Part shown: piece by piece, positions 1-4,977 of the stretch
How positions within the stretch are numbered: the stretch's first letter is position 1
Layout of the letters: each line of letters opens with the position of its first letter
Origin: Bacteroidales bacterium
GTDB lineage: Bacteria; Bacteroidota; Bacteroidia; Bacteroidales; F082
Assembly: GCA_024689285.1 (NCBI GenBank)
Contig: JAILDR010000142.1
Coordinates: forward strand, 1-7,820
Length of the DNA stretch: 7,820 nt
Direction: 5' to 3'
Position numbers and translations under genes: made by a program
Notes under the pieces: generated by a model
What the model saw: only the letters and a program-made list of their open reading frames with translations
Told to the model about the DNA's origin: nothing
The model's database searches: none

Positions 1-1250
1 CGGCCGTACTCCACGAAGGCGGCAGCCGACTTCTCGTTGATTTCCGTGTCGGTGGCCTTCACGGGCAGCATCTCGGCTGAAAGGAAGGAGTAGGCATCGG
101 TGCGGTGGTTGTAGCTGTACTCGCCGCCGACGCTGAGATTGCCTTTCCACACAGGATAGCTGAGTATGAGCTTCGTGGCCCAGAAGTTGTTGCTGCTCTT
201 GGTGTCGTTCTCGATGGTGCGAGAGGCCTCCCCAAGCCCCTCCAAAGGAGGGGATGTCTGTTTGGTTTTTTCCGTTGTTCGGCTTGACGTCCTGGTCTTG
301 TCGAAGAGACCGTCCACGTTCCAGTCGATGCCCAGACGGCCCACCTTGCCGTTGTAATAGGCGTTGAAGATGTGTTTGCGGAAATTGTCGTCACCGATGA
401 TGTGGCTCTCCGAACGCTCGGTGTAGACGCCGTTGACGTAGTTGTCGGTGTAGAAGAAACCGTCGGAATCGCCATTCGGATGGCGGTCGTACTTGTAGAA
501 AGCGCCGAAGCTGTGATTCTCGTCCAGCATGTAGTTCACCTGAAGTTGTGGCGACCAACCCTCCCACACATTTTCCCTCTCCTGATTGCTGCGGCCAAGG
601 TAGAAGTCGGGGCCAACGTAATAGGTAAGGTCGTTCTCCTGTAGCGACTTGGTGTGGCCGTAGCGACCGGCCCACAGCGAGGCAGTGACGTCGAGTCCGC
701 CAGTGCGGTAGTTCACGTCGAGGTTATTGGTCAGCGTATGGCCATACTGATATATGCCGCTGAGGTTATCCTGGAAACTGAACCCTTCACCCTGGGCCTT
801 CTTCAGCGTGATGCGTACGACGGCCTTCACCGAGGCGGCATAGCGGGCGCCGGGATTCTGAACCACATCGACGTGCTGAATCTGGTCGGAGCGCAGACGG
901 GAGAGCTCCTTCAAGTCTTGCACCCGCCGGCCGTTGATATACACCTCGGCATCGCCACGGCCCAGCACCTTCACGCCACCGTCGCGTTCAGCTTCGAGCG
1001 TCGGAATCTTCGACAGCGCATCGCTCACCGTTCCGGCCTTCTCCAGTATCGTACCAGCGACGGTGGTGCGCATGGCATCGCCCTTCACGCGCGTCTTGGG
1101 CAGGCGACCCTTTACAACCACGCCACTCAGCTGATGAGTCTGGTTGAACCACATCGTCGTGTCTGTCGACAAGCTGTCATTCTGTTGAGCGAACGACATC
1201 ATTGTCATCATCATTGCAGTCATCAGCACTGCCAGTCTCATTGTTTTCAT
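1..1250 (-). CDS. TonB-dependent receptor / outer-membrane beta-barrel family protein, N-terminal part (3' end outside window)
   Basis: Open frame of 416 codons running off the window start. The start at 1250 gives a basic N-terminus, a Met-rich hydrophobic stretch and a likely cleavage after SFA (residues 19-21), so a secreted outer-membrane protein. Residues ~60-150 look like a plug domain: a DALSKIPTLE-like segment, VYINGRRV (103-110), then IQHVDVVQNPGARY (124-137), typical of the Bacteroidetes receptors with an OMP_b-brl-type barrel. From ~155 on, alternating aromatic/polar strands (for example SLWAGRYGHT, GAFYKYD, SVGGEYSYNHRT) indicate barrel strands. No N-terminal carboxypeptidase-like domain is seen. 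The substrate cannot be told. Residues 333-341 (SPPLEGLGE) come from a palindromic insert, listed separately. A promoter lies at 1288-1319. Family assignment is firm; the exact subfamily is inference. Confidence 0.9.
   Translation of the reverse strand, partial: MKTMRLAVLMTAMMMTMMSFAQQNDSLSTDTTMWFNQTHQLSGVVVKGRLPKTRVKGDAMRTTVAGTILEKAGTVSDALSKIPTLEAERDGGVKVLGRGDAEVYINGRRVQDLKELSRLRSDQIQHVDVVQNPGARYAASVKAVVRITLKKAQGEGFSFQDNLSGIYQYGHTLTNNLDVNYRTGGLDVTASLWAGRYGHTKSLQENDLTYYVGPDFYLGRSNQERENVWEGWSPQLQVNYMLDENHSFGAFYKYDRHPNGDSDGFFYTDNYVNGVYTERSESHIIGDDNFRKHIFNAYYNGKVGRLGIDWNVDGLFDKTRTSSRTTEKTKQTSPPLEGLGEASRTIENDTKSSNNFWATKLILSYPVWKGNLSVGGEYSYNHRTDAYSFLSAEMLPVKATDTEINEKSAAAFVEYG
228..254 (-). repeat. 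In-frame palindromic insert in the receptor gene
   Basis: CCCCTCC-AAA-GGAGGGG at 237-253 is a perfect 7-bp stem with a 3-base loop, preceded by CCTCCCCAAG (227-236). On the coding strand it is read in frame as SPPLEGLGE, a Pro/Gly-rich stretch unlike the polar strand/turn sequence around it. It looks like a small dispersed palindrome inserted into a barrel loop without breaking the frame. The hairpin is directly visible; that it is a dispersed element is inference. Confidence 0.55.
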
Positions 1251-1287
1251 ATCATTTATATTTTAAATTTTCGTCTGTTGGACGCTG

Positions 1288-1319
1288 CAAAGGTACGATG
1301 AAGTTGCAGGCTTCGCAAA
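1288..1319 (-). promoter_or_regulatory. Bacteroidetes-type promoter of the receptor gene
   Basis: Read on the minus strand: TTTG (1316-1319), 20 bases, then TACCTTTG (1288-1295). This matches the Bacteroidetes primary sigma consensus (-33 TTTG, -7 TAnnTTTG) at ideal spacing. The -7 box lies 37 bases before the start codon at 1250. Confidence 0.8.
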
Positions 1320-1323
1320 CATT

Positions 1324-1387
1324 TGGGATATTCAGCCCAAGTTTGTGACAAACGGTGTGACGAACGGTAGATTCTGTGACGAATGGC
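1324..1387 (-). promoter_or_regulatory. Putative operator: three 12-bp direct repeats plus TGGGATA upstream of the receptor promoter
   Basis: Plus-strand TGTGACAAACGG (1344-1355), TGTGACGAACGG (1356-1367) and TGTGACGAATGG (1375-1386) are direct repeats; the first two are in tandem. A TGGGATA box lies at 1324-1330, four bases beyond the -33 TTTG. On the minus strand the repeats contain ACCGTTTGT and ACCGTTCGT, which fit the LytTR-regulator box as I recall it, [TA][AC][CA]GTTN[AG][TC]. The same TGGGATA-N13-TGTGAC arrangement stands upstream of the LiaF-like gene (4525-4557). The position just upstream of -33 suits an activator. The regulator is not in the window. Confidence 0.5.
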
Positions 1388-1634
1388 ATGATTTTTTATC
1401 GTCTCTTGTGTATTTTTTGCCGTTTGTTTTTGCGTTAAGGTGTTTTGTGTATAGGCAAAACAGAGTTTCCTGTAACCTTTCACCCGCCAACATCGGCCCT
1501 TGCACCAAAGATGACCTGCCCACTCCCCTCAGAGGCATGGTTGTTATCTTGGCAGTCTTACCACGAAATATCTTCCATTCTGCAAATGTCAGGACGAAAA
1601 AATGCCCTTTTTATGGTATTTTACACAAAAAAAG
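1388..1634. other. Intergenic stretch with no recognised feature
   Basis: AT-rich sequence between the divergent receptor and methyltransferase promoters. The methyltransferase frame stays open upstream to 1345, but that part has no family resemblance and lies before the inferred promoter. I see no RNA gene, protein relic or clear repeat here. Confidence 0.5.
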
Positions 1635-1665
1635 ACGCATATCATCGCAAAAATGCGTACCTTTG
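1635..1665 (+). promoter_or_regulatory. Probable promoter -7 box and overlapping dyad of the restriction-modification operon
   Basis: TACCTTTG at 1658-1665 matches the Bacteroidetes -7 consensus and ends 27 bases before the methyltransferase ATG. No good TTTG lies 19-21 bases upstream. Instead a dyad, ACGCAT (1635-1640) and ATGCGT (1653-1658) separated by 12 bases, fills the spacer and touches the -7 box. A weak -33 with an overlapping dyad is what a regulated promoter could look like, but the dyad is short and may be chance. Confidence 0.5.
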
Positions 1666-1692
1666 CACCCATCATTGAATACAATTAGTATA

Positions 1693-2679
1693 ATGGCATA
1701 CACTTCACTTGAAATTTGCGCTGGTGCGGGCGGTCAGGCTCTTGGTCTTGAAATGGCGGGCTTTGACCATCAGGCATTGGTGGAATATGAGTCAGACTAC
1801 TGCACCTGCCTAAGGCAGAATAGGCCCCATTGGAATGTGATGTGTATGGACGTGCGACAGTTTGACGGTCGGCCTTATCGGGGCAAGATTGACCTGCTTT
1901 CGGGTGGCGTACCTTGTCCTCCTTTCAGCATTGCTGGCAAACAACTTGGTGCCGACGACGAGCGCGACCTTTTTCCGCAGATGCTTCGTTTAGTGGAGGA
2001 GATAGACCCTAAGGTGGTGATGATTGAGAACGTTCGCGGATTTCTCGGTAAGCAGTTTGACAGCTATCGTAGTAGCATTATTGCCCGTCTGAACCAGCTG
2101 GGGTACAACGTCCATCTGCGGCTGATGAACGCATCGGATTATGGCGTTCCGCAGCTTCGGCCACGAGCCATCATCATCGGTGTTAGGACTGATATTTTTG
2201 ACATATTCACTTTCCCACAGCCAATGCCAAGGCTGACGAAAAGCGTGGGAGAGTCTTTGTACGACCTGATGGCGGCCAATGGCTGGCAGGGGGCTGAGCA
2301 ATGGCGTCTGATGGCCGACAAGATTGCTCCGACACTCGTTGGCGGCAGTAAGAAGCATGGAGGCCCCGACCTTGGTCCGACTCGAGCCCGTGAGGCATGG
2401 GCAGAAATGGGCGTCGACGGTCGCGGCGTAGGTAATGAGGCTCCAGCGGCGGATTTTGAAGGGATGCCACGGCTGACTCCAAGGATGATGGCACGACTGC
2501 AAGGTTTCCCTGATGAATGGCTGTTCAGTAGCCGGAAAACCACGGCCTGCCGTATGATTGGCAATGCCTTCCCACCACCAGTAGCACGTGAAATAGGACT
2601 TAAAATTAAACAAGTATTAGATTATGCAAGCATTGATAGCAGAAGCTCGCAGGAGATACCACGCAGAGCTGTTGGCTAA
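1693..2679 (+). CDS. C5-cytosine DNA methyltransferase of an NgoMIV/NaeI-like type II system
   Basis: The 328-residue protein transfers a methyl group from S-adenosylmethionine to cytosine C5 and protects host DNA from the partner enzyme encoded next to it. Motifs in order: I, EICAGAGG (7-14), SAM binding; IV, PCPP (74-77) with catalytic Cys75; VI, ENV (112-114); VIII, QLRPR (154-158); a short target-recognition region (~180-260) containing PTLVGGSKKHGGPDLGPTRA; IX, around LTPRMMARLQGFPDEW (261-276); X, MIGNAFPPPVAREIG (288-302). I chose the ATG at 1693 because motif I begins only six residues later and a -7 box lies 27 bases before it; the frame is open to 1345. With no N-terminal extension there is no helix-turn-helix for self-repression of the kind known for M.EcoRII. 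Its end overlaps the endonuclease gene by 56 bases. GCCGGC specificity is inferred from the partner. Confidence 0.95.
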   Translation: MAYTSLEICAGAGGQALGLEMAGFDHQALVEYESDYCTCLRQNRPHWNVMCMDVRQFDGRPYRGKIDLLSGGVPCPPFSIAGKQLGADDERDLFPQMLRLVEEIDPKVVMIENVRGFLGKQFDSYRSSIIARLNQLGYNVHLRLMNASDYGVPQLRPRAIIIGVRTDIFDIFTFPQPMPRLTKSVGESLYDLMAANGWQGAEQWRLMADKIAPTLVGGSKKHGGPDLGPTRAREAWAEMGVDGRGVGNEAPAADFEGMPRLTPRMMARLQGFPDEWLFSSRKTTACRMIGNAFPPPVAREIGLKIKQVLDYASIDSRSSQEIPRRAVG

Positions 2680-3481
2680 CGGAATATTGACCATTAACGA
2701 TAAGGGCGTGGCGAGCAATGCCGACAAAGGTTCAGACCTGTCCAAGAAGATTGCAAGTGGAATTGCCCAACGACTTATGGCCAATGTTCAAGAAAAAGCA
2801 GTCGGACAGACAGCAGGTGCGATGTTCGAAGAAATTAACATGAACTTTCTTGAATCCACATTCCTCCATTTACAGAATTTGCGCCCCGGCAAGTGGCATA
2901 TCGTTAAACTGGGTAACCGCAACAGAATCAAAACAAGTAGTTTCGCCCAGTACGAGCACTTAGAGTATCTTTCACAGTTGGCGAAAAAAGACTCCAGCCT
3001 TAAAGCCAGTATTGGCAATGATTACATTGTTGCTCCCGATGTCGTAGTGTATCGCGAGACAGAACCCGACGAAGTCATCAATGAGAAAAAGTCAATAGTC
3101 GATGAAACTGTATGTGGCCATTCGGACATCCGTAAGGCATGCAATAGTTTACCCATTCTTCATGCTTCCATATCTGCAAAGTGGACTATGCGCAGCGACC
3201 GTTCGCAGAATAGCCGTACCGAAGCACTTGGCCTCATACGAAACCGTAAAGGCCATCTGCCTCACATCGTTGTCGTGACCGGAGAACCTTTGCCATCCCG
3301 AATAGCTTCGATTGCGCTTGGAACAGGTGACATTGACTGCGTTTATCATTTTGCTCTTTATGAACTCATAGAAGCCGTCAAAGAAGCCAAAGCCGAAGAT
3401 GCTCTTGAAATGCTAAATATCCTTATCAGCGGCAAGCGCCTGAAGGATATTAGCGACCTGCCGTTAGACTTGGCTGTGTAA
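2624..3481 (+). CDS. NgoMIV-type restriction endonuclease, predicted GCCGGC specificity
   Basis: The 285-residue protein is near the length of NgoMIV (286) and, from memory, similar along its whole length, including the ending GKRLKDISDLPLDLAV. Visible catalytic residues: Glu69 (MFEE), Asp139 (APD), Ser184-x-Lys186 (SISAK) and Glu200, matching the NgoMIV set E70/D140/S185-x-K187/E201 with a one-residue offset. The RSDR segment (190-193) corresponds to the CCGG-reading motif shared with Cfr10I-type enzymes. Asp34 and Gln62 match the NgoMIV residues that read the outer G:C pairs. NgoMIV is a tetramer cutting two G^CCGGC sites together; the same is likely here. The ATG at 2624 is 56 bases inside the methyltransferase gene, so the two are cotranscribed and probably translationally coupled. 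All key residues are intact, so the enzyme is likely active. Confidence 0.95.
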   Translation: MQALIAEARRRYHAELLANGILTINDKGVASNADKGSDLSKKIASGIAQRLMANVQEKAVGQTAGAMFEEINMNFLESTFLHLQNLRPGKWHIVKLGNRNRIKTSSFAQYEHLEYLSQLAKKDSSLKASIGNDYIVAPDVVVYRETEPDEVINEKKSIVDETVCGHSDIRKACNSLPILHASISAKWTMRSDRSQNSRTEALGLIRNRKGHLPHIVVVTGEPLPSRIASIALGTGDIDCVYHFALYELIEAVKEAKAEDALEMLNILISGKRLKDISDLPLDLAV

Positions 3482-3588
3482 TCATTATTGGGATGCCCGT
3501 GGCAAGCCGTTAGGCCGGAGTTTCCCGATGGCTTTATCATAATTCCCGTCTCGTCGCCTCCTGCCCCCAAATAATTAACTTCGGGAGA
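3482..3588. other. Intergenic tail after the endonuclease gene
   Basis: No gene is recognised here. An interrupted AAGCC/GGCTT dyad falls within ~3504-3534, followed by TATCATAATT, which could be a weak terminator for the restriction-modification operon; the stem is only about five base pairs. Codons read in the minus direction give no family I know. Confidence 0.3.
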
Positions 3589-3612
3589 CCGACGCTGAAT
3601 CGCCAGCGTCGG
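3589..3612. repeat. Perfect 9-bp stem palindrome
   Basis: CCGACGCTG (3589-3597), a six-base loop, then CAGCGTCGG (3604-3612). There is no T-run on either side, so it is not a classical terminator. It sits exactly where resemblance of the adjacent M13 peptidase relic stops, suggesting a small palindromic element inserted into, or marking, that breakpoint. Confidence 0.6.
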
Positions 3613-3680
3613 CCCTGGTCGTCAAAGCCGTGGGTCATCTCGTGGCCAATGACAGCACCGATGGCTCCGTTTTTGTTAAT
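3613..3680 (-). pseudogene. Relic of an M13 family metallopeptidase (neprilysin/PepO-like), active-site segment only
   Basis: On the minus strand the segment reads GAIGAVIGHEMTHGFDDQG, the characteristic M13 core. HEMTH (codons at 3630-3644) is the HExxH zinc-binding motif, and GFDDQG follows it in this family. An intact M13 enzyme has roughly 650-700 residues; here only about 20 are recognisable. The relic is cut at 3612 by a palindrome, after which the frame continues with unrelated codons to a stop. On its other side it abuts the ~104-bp element beginning near 3682. It has no start codon and no possible function. The family call rests on a very conserved motif and is fairly secure despite the short length. 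Confidence 0.75.
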
Positions 3681-3681
3681 T

Positions 3682-3785
3682 CAACTTTTGCAAGCTCACT
3701 TGCTGGGAGTGAAAGGGAAGTGAAAGGGACGACAGTCGGCTCACCCCCCCTTCACTCCTTATCACTCCAAGCATGCGAAACTTGT
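3682..3785 (+). mobile_element. MITE-like palindromic element, copy 1
   Basis: About 104 bp, roughly 90% identical by eye to the reverse complement of 4988-5092. The ends begin with CAACTTTTGCAAG and finish with GCATGCGAAACTTG. The outer arms pair (TGCTGGGAGTGA against TCACTCCAAGCA), as do the inner purine and pyrimidine arms, so the whole element can fold into one long imperfect hairpin around CGACAGTCG. It encodes no transposase, so it is presumed non-autonomous. It contains a run of seven C (3744-3750). It covers the last ten codons and the stop of the LiaF-like gene. No clear target duplication is seen at this copy. Confidence 0.65.
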
Positions 3786-4357
3786 ATTGTTTTATTCTTG
3801 ATATCCACGCCACCGAGGAAATTGCTGGCAATGATGTGAAGGGTAGGGGCTGTAGTGTTGGCAGTATGTGTGGCATGGTTGCCGACACCGCCGATGAAGC
3901 TTTGGCTTTTTACCTCCACGTTGACCGTCGTTGGCACGATGAGCTCGATGCCGCCACAAAAAGTGTGGATGTCGATTTCCTCATCCTCAGTAATCACGGC
4001 CTCGCGCAGGTCCAGTCGGATGCCGCCGCAGAAAGCGTCGAGGCGGGCACCGTGGAACGTCTCGCCGCGATAGACGTACTCGTCGCCGCCGTAGTGAACC
4101 GAGCAGCGGATACGCTTGCCGTCCTCGCCGATGGGCAGCGGGCGCTGCAGCCACTGGTCGGGGTCGCGGCGATAGCTGTCGATGATCAGATGTACACCCA
4201 CATATAATAATAAGAAGATGCAGAAATACATGGCCCATGGGCTTTCCGACATTGTTTCATACCAACTCCAATGGAGAATGCCCCACAACGTAGCGAGCTT
4301 CAACAGACTGGCTACAACAAAAAGAATGCCGATAACTGTTCTTGGTTTCATCATCAT
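3752..4357 (-). CDS. LiaF-like cell-wall stress response membrane protein
   Basis: 201 residues from the chosen start. Two hydrophobic helices come first (about residues 6-25, VIGILFVVASLLKL, and 42-58, YFCIFLLLYVGVHLII). A cytoplasmic or peripheral domain follows, built of repeated beta turns with FCGGIRLDLR, FCGGIELIVP, FIGGV and FLGGVDIKN, the pattern of the LiaF C-terminal domain (cell-wall-active antibiotics response proteins). In Bacteroidetes such genes often sit beside histidine kinase/LytTR genes, and LiaF proteins modulate envelope-stress signalling; neither partner is in this window. The start is ambiguous: three ATGs in a row (4357, 4354, 4351), with another in frame at 4381 that would add MQETFKRN. 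I prefer 4357, as MMMKPRTVIG resembles family N-termini. The last residues, QVSHAWSDKE, and the stop are encoded by a palindromic element, so the native C-terminus has probably been replaced. Confidence 0.8.
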   Translation of the reverse strand: MMMKPRTVIGILFVVASLLKLATLWGILHWSWYETMSESPWAMYFCIFLLLYVGVHLIIDSYRRDPDQWLQRPLPIGEDGKRIRCSVHYGGDEYVYRGETFHGARLDAFCGGIRLDLREAVITEDEEIDIHTFCGGIELIVPTTVNVEVKSQSFIGGVGNHATHTANTTAPTLHIIASNFLGGVDIKNKTIQVSHAWSDKE

Positions 4358-4421
4358 ATTTCTTTTAAACGTTTCTTGCAAAATTGCACTTCTTTATATC
4401 TGATGTTATTTTTGCGTTTGC

Positions 4422-4479
4422 GTAGAGACGTCACATTGTGGAGTCTGACAGTAGCGATGTCACATTGTGGCGTCTCCAC
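4422..4479 (-). repeat. Two tandem 29-bp imperfect palindromes in the LiaF-like gene leader
   Basis: Copies at 4422-4450 and 4451-4479 are directly adjacent 29-base units sharing the core GTCACATTGTGG; each is a degraded version of the perfect-stem form at 4596-4624. They lie between the -7 box (4489-4496) and the start codon of the LiaF-like gene, so they are transcribed as a 5' leader hairpin. Confidence 0.7.
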
Positions 4480-4488
4480 TGTCGGCTG

Positions 4489-4520
4489 CAAAGGTACGGT
4501 GTACTGCTAAAACCTCCAAA
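4489..4520 (-). promoter_or_regulatory. Bacteroidetes-type promoter of the LiaF-like gene
   Basis: Minus strand: TTTG (4517-4520), 20 bases, TACCTTTG (4489-4496), a consensus -33/-7 pair with the same spacing as the receptor promoter. The 5' leader is about 130 bases, unusually long, and contains the palindromes at 4422-4479. Confidence 0.8.
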
Positions 4521-4524
4521 TTTC

Positions 4525-4557
4525 TGGGATAAACGGAATGGAAATGTGACGGATGGT
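4525..4557 (-). promoter_or_regulatory. Putative operator upstream of the LiaF-like promoter
   Basis: Plus-strand TGGGATA (4525-4531), 13 bases, TGTGACGGATGG (4545-4556). TGGGATA starts four bases beyond the -33 TTTG. Spacing and core bases match 1324-1355 upstream of the receptor gene exactly. On the minus strand TCCGTTTAT (4529-4537) fits the LytTR box as I recall it, and ACCATCCGT (4549-4557) resembles one, 20 bases apart start to start, close to the usual spacing of LytTR direct repeats. The identity of the regulator is inference. Confidence 0.5.
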
Positions 4558-4595
4558 ATAACCTTCCGAGAACAGTCAGGTACGAGCAGCCGACA

Positions 4596-4624
4596 GTAGA
4601 GACGTCACATTGTGGCGTCTCTAC
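4596..4624 (+). repeat. 29-bp palindrome, middle copy, in a decayed leader
   Basis: The arms GTAGAGACG and CGTCTCTAC (9 bp) enclose a further CAC/GTG pairing across a T.G step. It is preceded by GCAGCCGACA and followed by CGCAAACGC and TTTATATAGAAGGCT (4633-4647), as in the acid phosphatase leader. Where that leader has the -7 box TACCTTTGCAG, this copy has TACGAGCAG, so its promoter looks destroyed. No gene follows it. Confidence 0.7.
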
Positions 4625-4648
4625 GCAAACGCTTTATATAGAAGGCTA

Positions 4649-4826
4649 GGGGAAAGGACATGGAAACGGGGAGAAAGGACGTAGCAAACTGGGGGAAAGG
4701 ACCGTCCTTTGCGGGTGGAAGGACGAACCTCCGTTGTTGGCAGCGGCCGGGGACGATATTGGCAGCGGCCGCTGCCAATAACGGCAGCGGGCGGGAACGA
4801 TGATGGCAGCGGCCGCTGCCAACCTG
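4649..4826. repeat. Degenerate ~22-bp tandem repeat array with perfect palindromes
   Basis: The first half (4649-4734) has four units of 19-23 bases starting with a G-run and a GGAAAGGAC-like core. The second half has four exact 22-base units (4739-4760, 4761-4782, 4783-4804, 4805-4826), each beginning GGCAGCGG. Units 1 and 3 end in a G-rich tract with ACGAT; units 2 and 4 continue GCTGCCAA, giving a 44-bp higher-order repeat. Units 2 and 4 form perfect palindromes centred on the NotI-like core GCGGCCGC: 24 bp at 4757-4780 and 18 bp at 4804-4821. The last is followed by TTTTT (4827-4831) and could act as a terminator. The region is non-coding as far as I can see. Confidence 0.75.
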
Positions 4827-4832
4827 TTTTTA

Positions 4833-4876
4833 CATTGTGGTGTCATCAGTTATTCAACTCATTGTGGTGTCATCAG
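4833..4876 (+). repeat. Two 17-bp direct repeats upstream of the acid phosphatase promoter
   Basis: CATTGTGGTGTCATCAG occurs exactly at 4833-4849 and 4860-4876, 27 bases apart start to start; a truncated CATTGTG follows at 4891-4897. The first 12 bases resemble half of the 29-bp palindrome (CATTGTGGCGTC). They lie 45-88 bases upstream of the -7 box at 4921 and could be regulator sites or palindrome remnants. Confidence 0.7.
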
Positions 4877-4920
4877 AAAAAAAATCCTTTCATTGTGCTA
4901 CAACTTGAGGAAATTTTATG

Positions 4921-4928
4921 TACCTTTG
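4921..4928 (+). promoter_or_regulatory. -7 box of the acid phosphatase gene
   Basis: TACCTTTG matches TAnnTTTG. No TTTG is found 19-21 bases upstream; the nearest TTG motifs (4893, 4905) are at unsuitable distances. This suggests a promoter needing an activator. The following bases match the LiaF-like gene leader. Confidence 0.6.
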
Positions 4929-4937
4929 CAGCCGACA

Positions 4938-4966
4938 GTAGAGACGCCACAATGTGACGTCTCTAC
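4938..4966 (+). repeat. 29-bp palindrome in the acid phosphatase leader
   Basis: GTAGAGACG and CGTCTCTAC arms enclose an inner CAC/GTG pairing, giving a near-complete 13-bp stem that begins 10 bases after the -7 box. In sequence it is the reverse complement of the 4596-4624 core. As RNA it would form a hairpin near the 5' end of the acid phosphatase transcript. Confidence 0.75.
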
Positions 4967-4977
4967 ACAAACGCTAT

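Noticed and set aside
237..271. Terminator on the plus strand (G/C hairpin with a later T-run)
   Set aside because: The T-run lies about 12 bases past the stem, and the site is within the receptor coding frame with no plus-strand gene ending there.
654..1301. 215-codon plus-strand frame opposite the receptor gene
   Set aside because: It is antisense to a clear receptor coding sequence with signal peptide and plug motifs, lacks its own promoter and resembles no family.
1345..1692. Upstream extension of the methyltransferase frame (116 extra codons)
   Set aside because: The -7 box at 1658-1665 lies inside it, methyltransferase motif I starts at residue 7 from 1693, and the extension has no protein-like character.
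1990..2613. 207-codon minus-strand frame inside the methyltransferase gene
   Set aside because: It is a shadow of the conserved methyltransferase motifs on the other strand, and its translation looks random.
4649..4826. CRISPR array
   Set aside because: The repeats are directly tandem at 22 bases with no unique spacers and degenerate in sequence, and no cas genes are near.
4709..4957. 82-codon plus-strand frame across the repeat array
   Set aside because: Its codons are made of the tandem repeats and palindromes and it runs over the acid phosphatase promoter; no coding signature.
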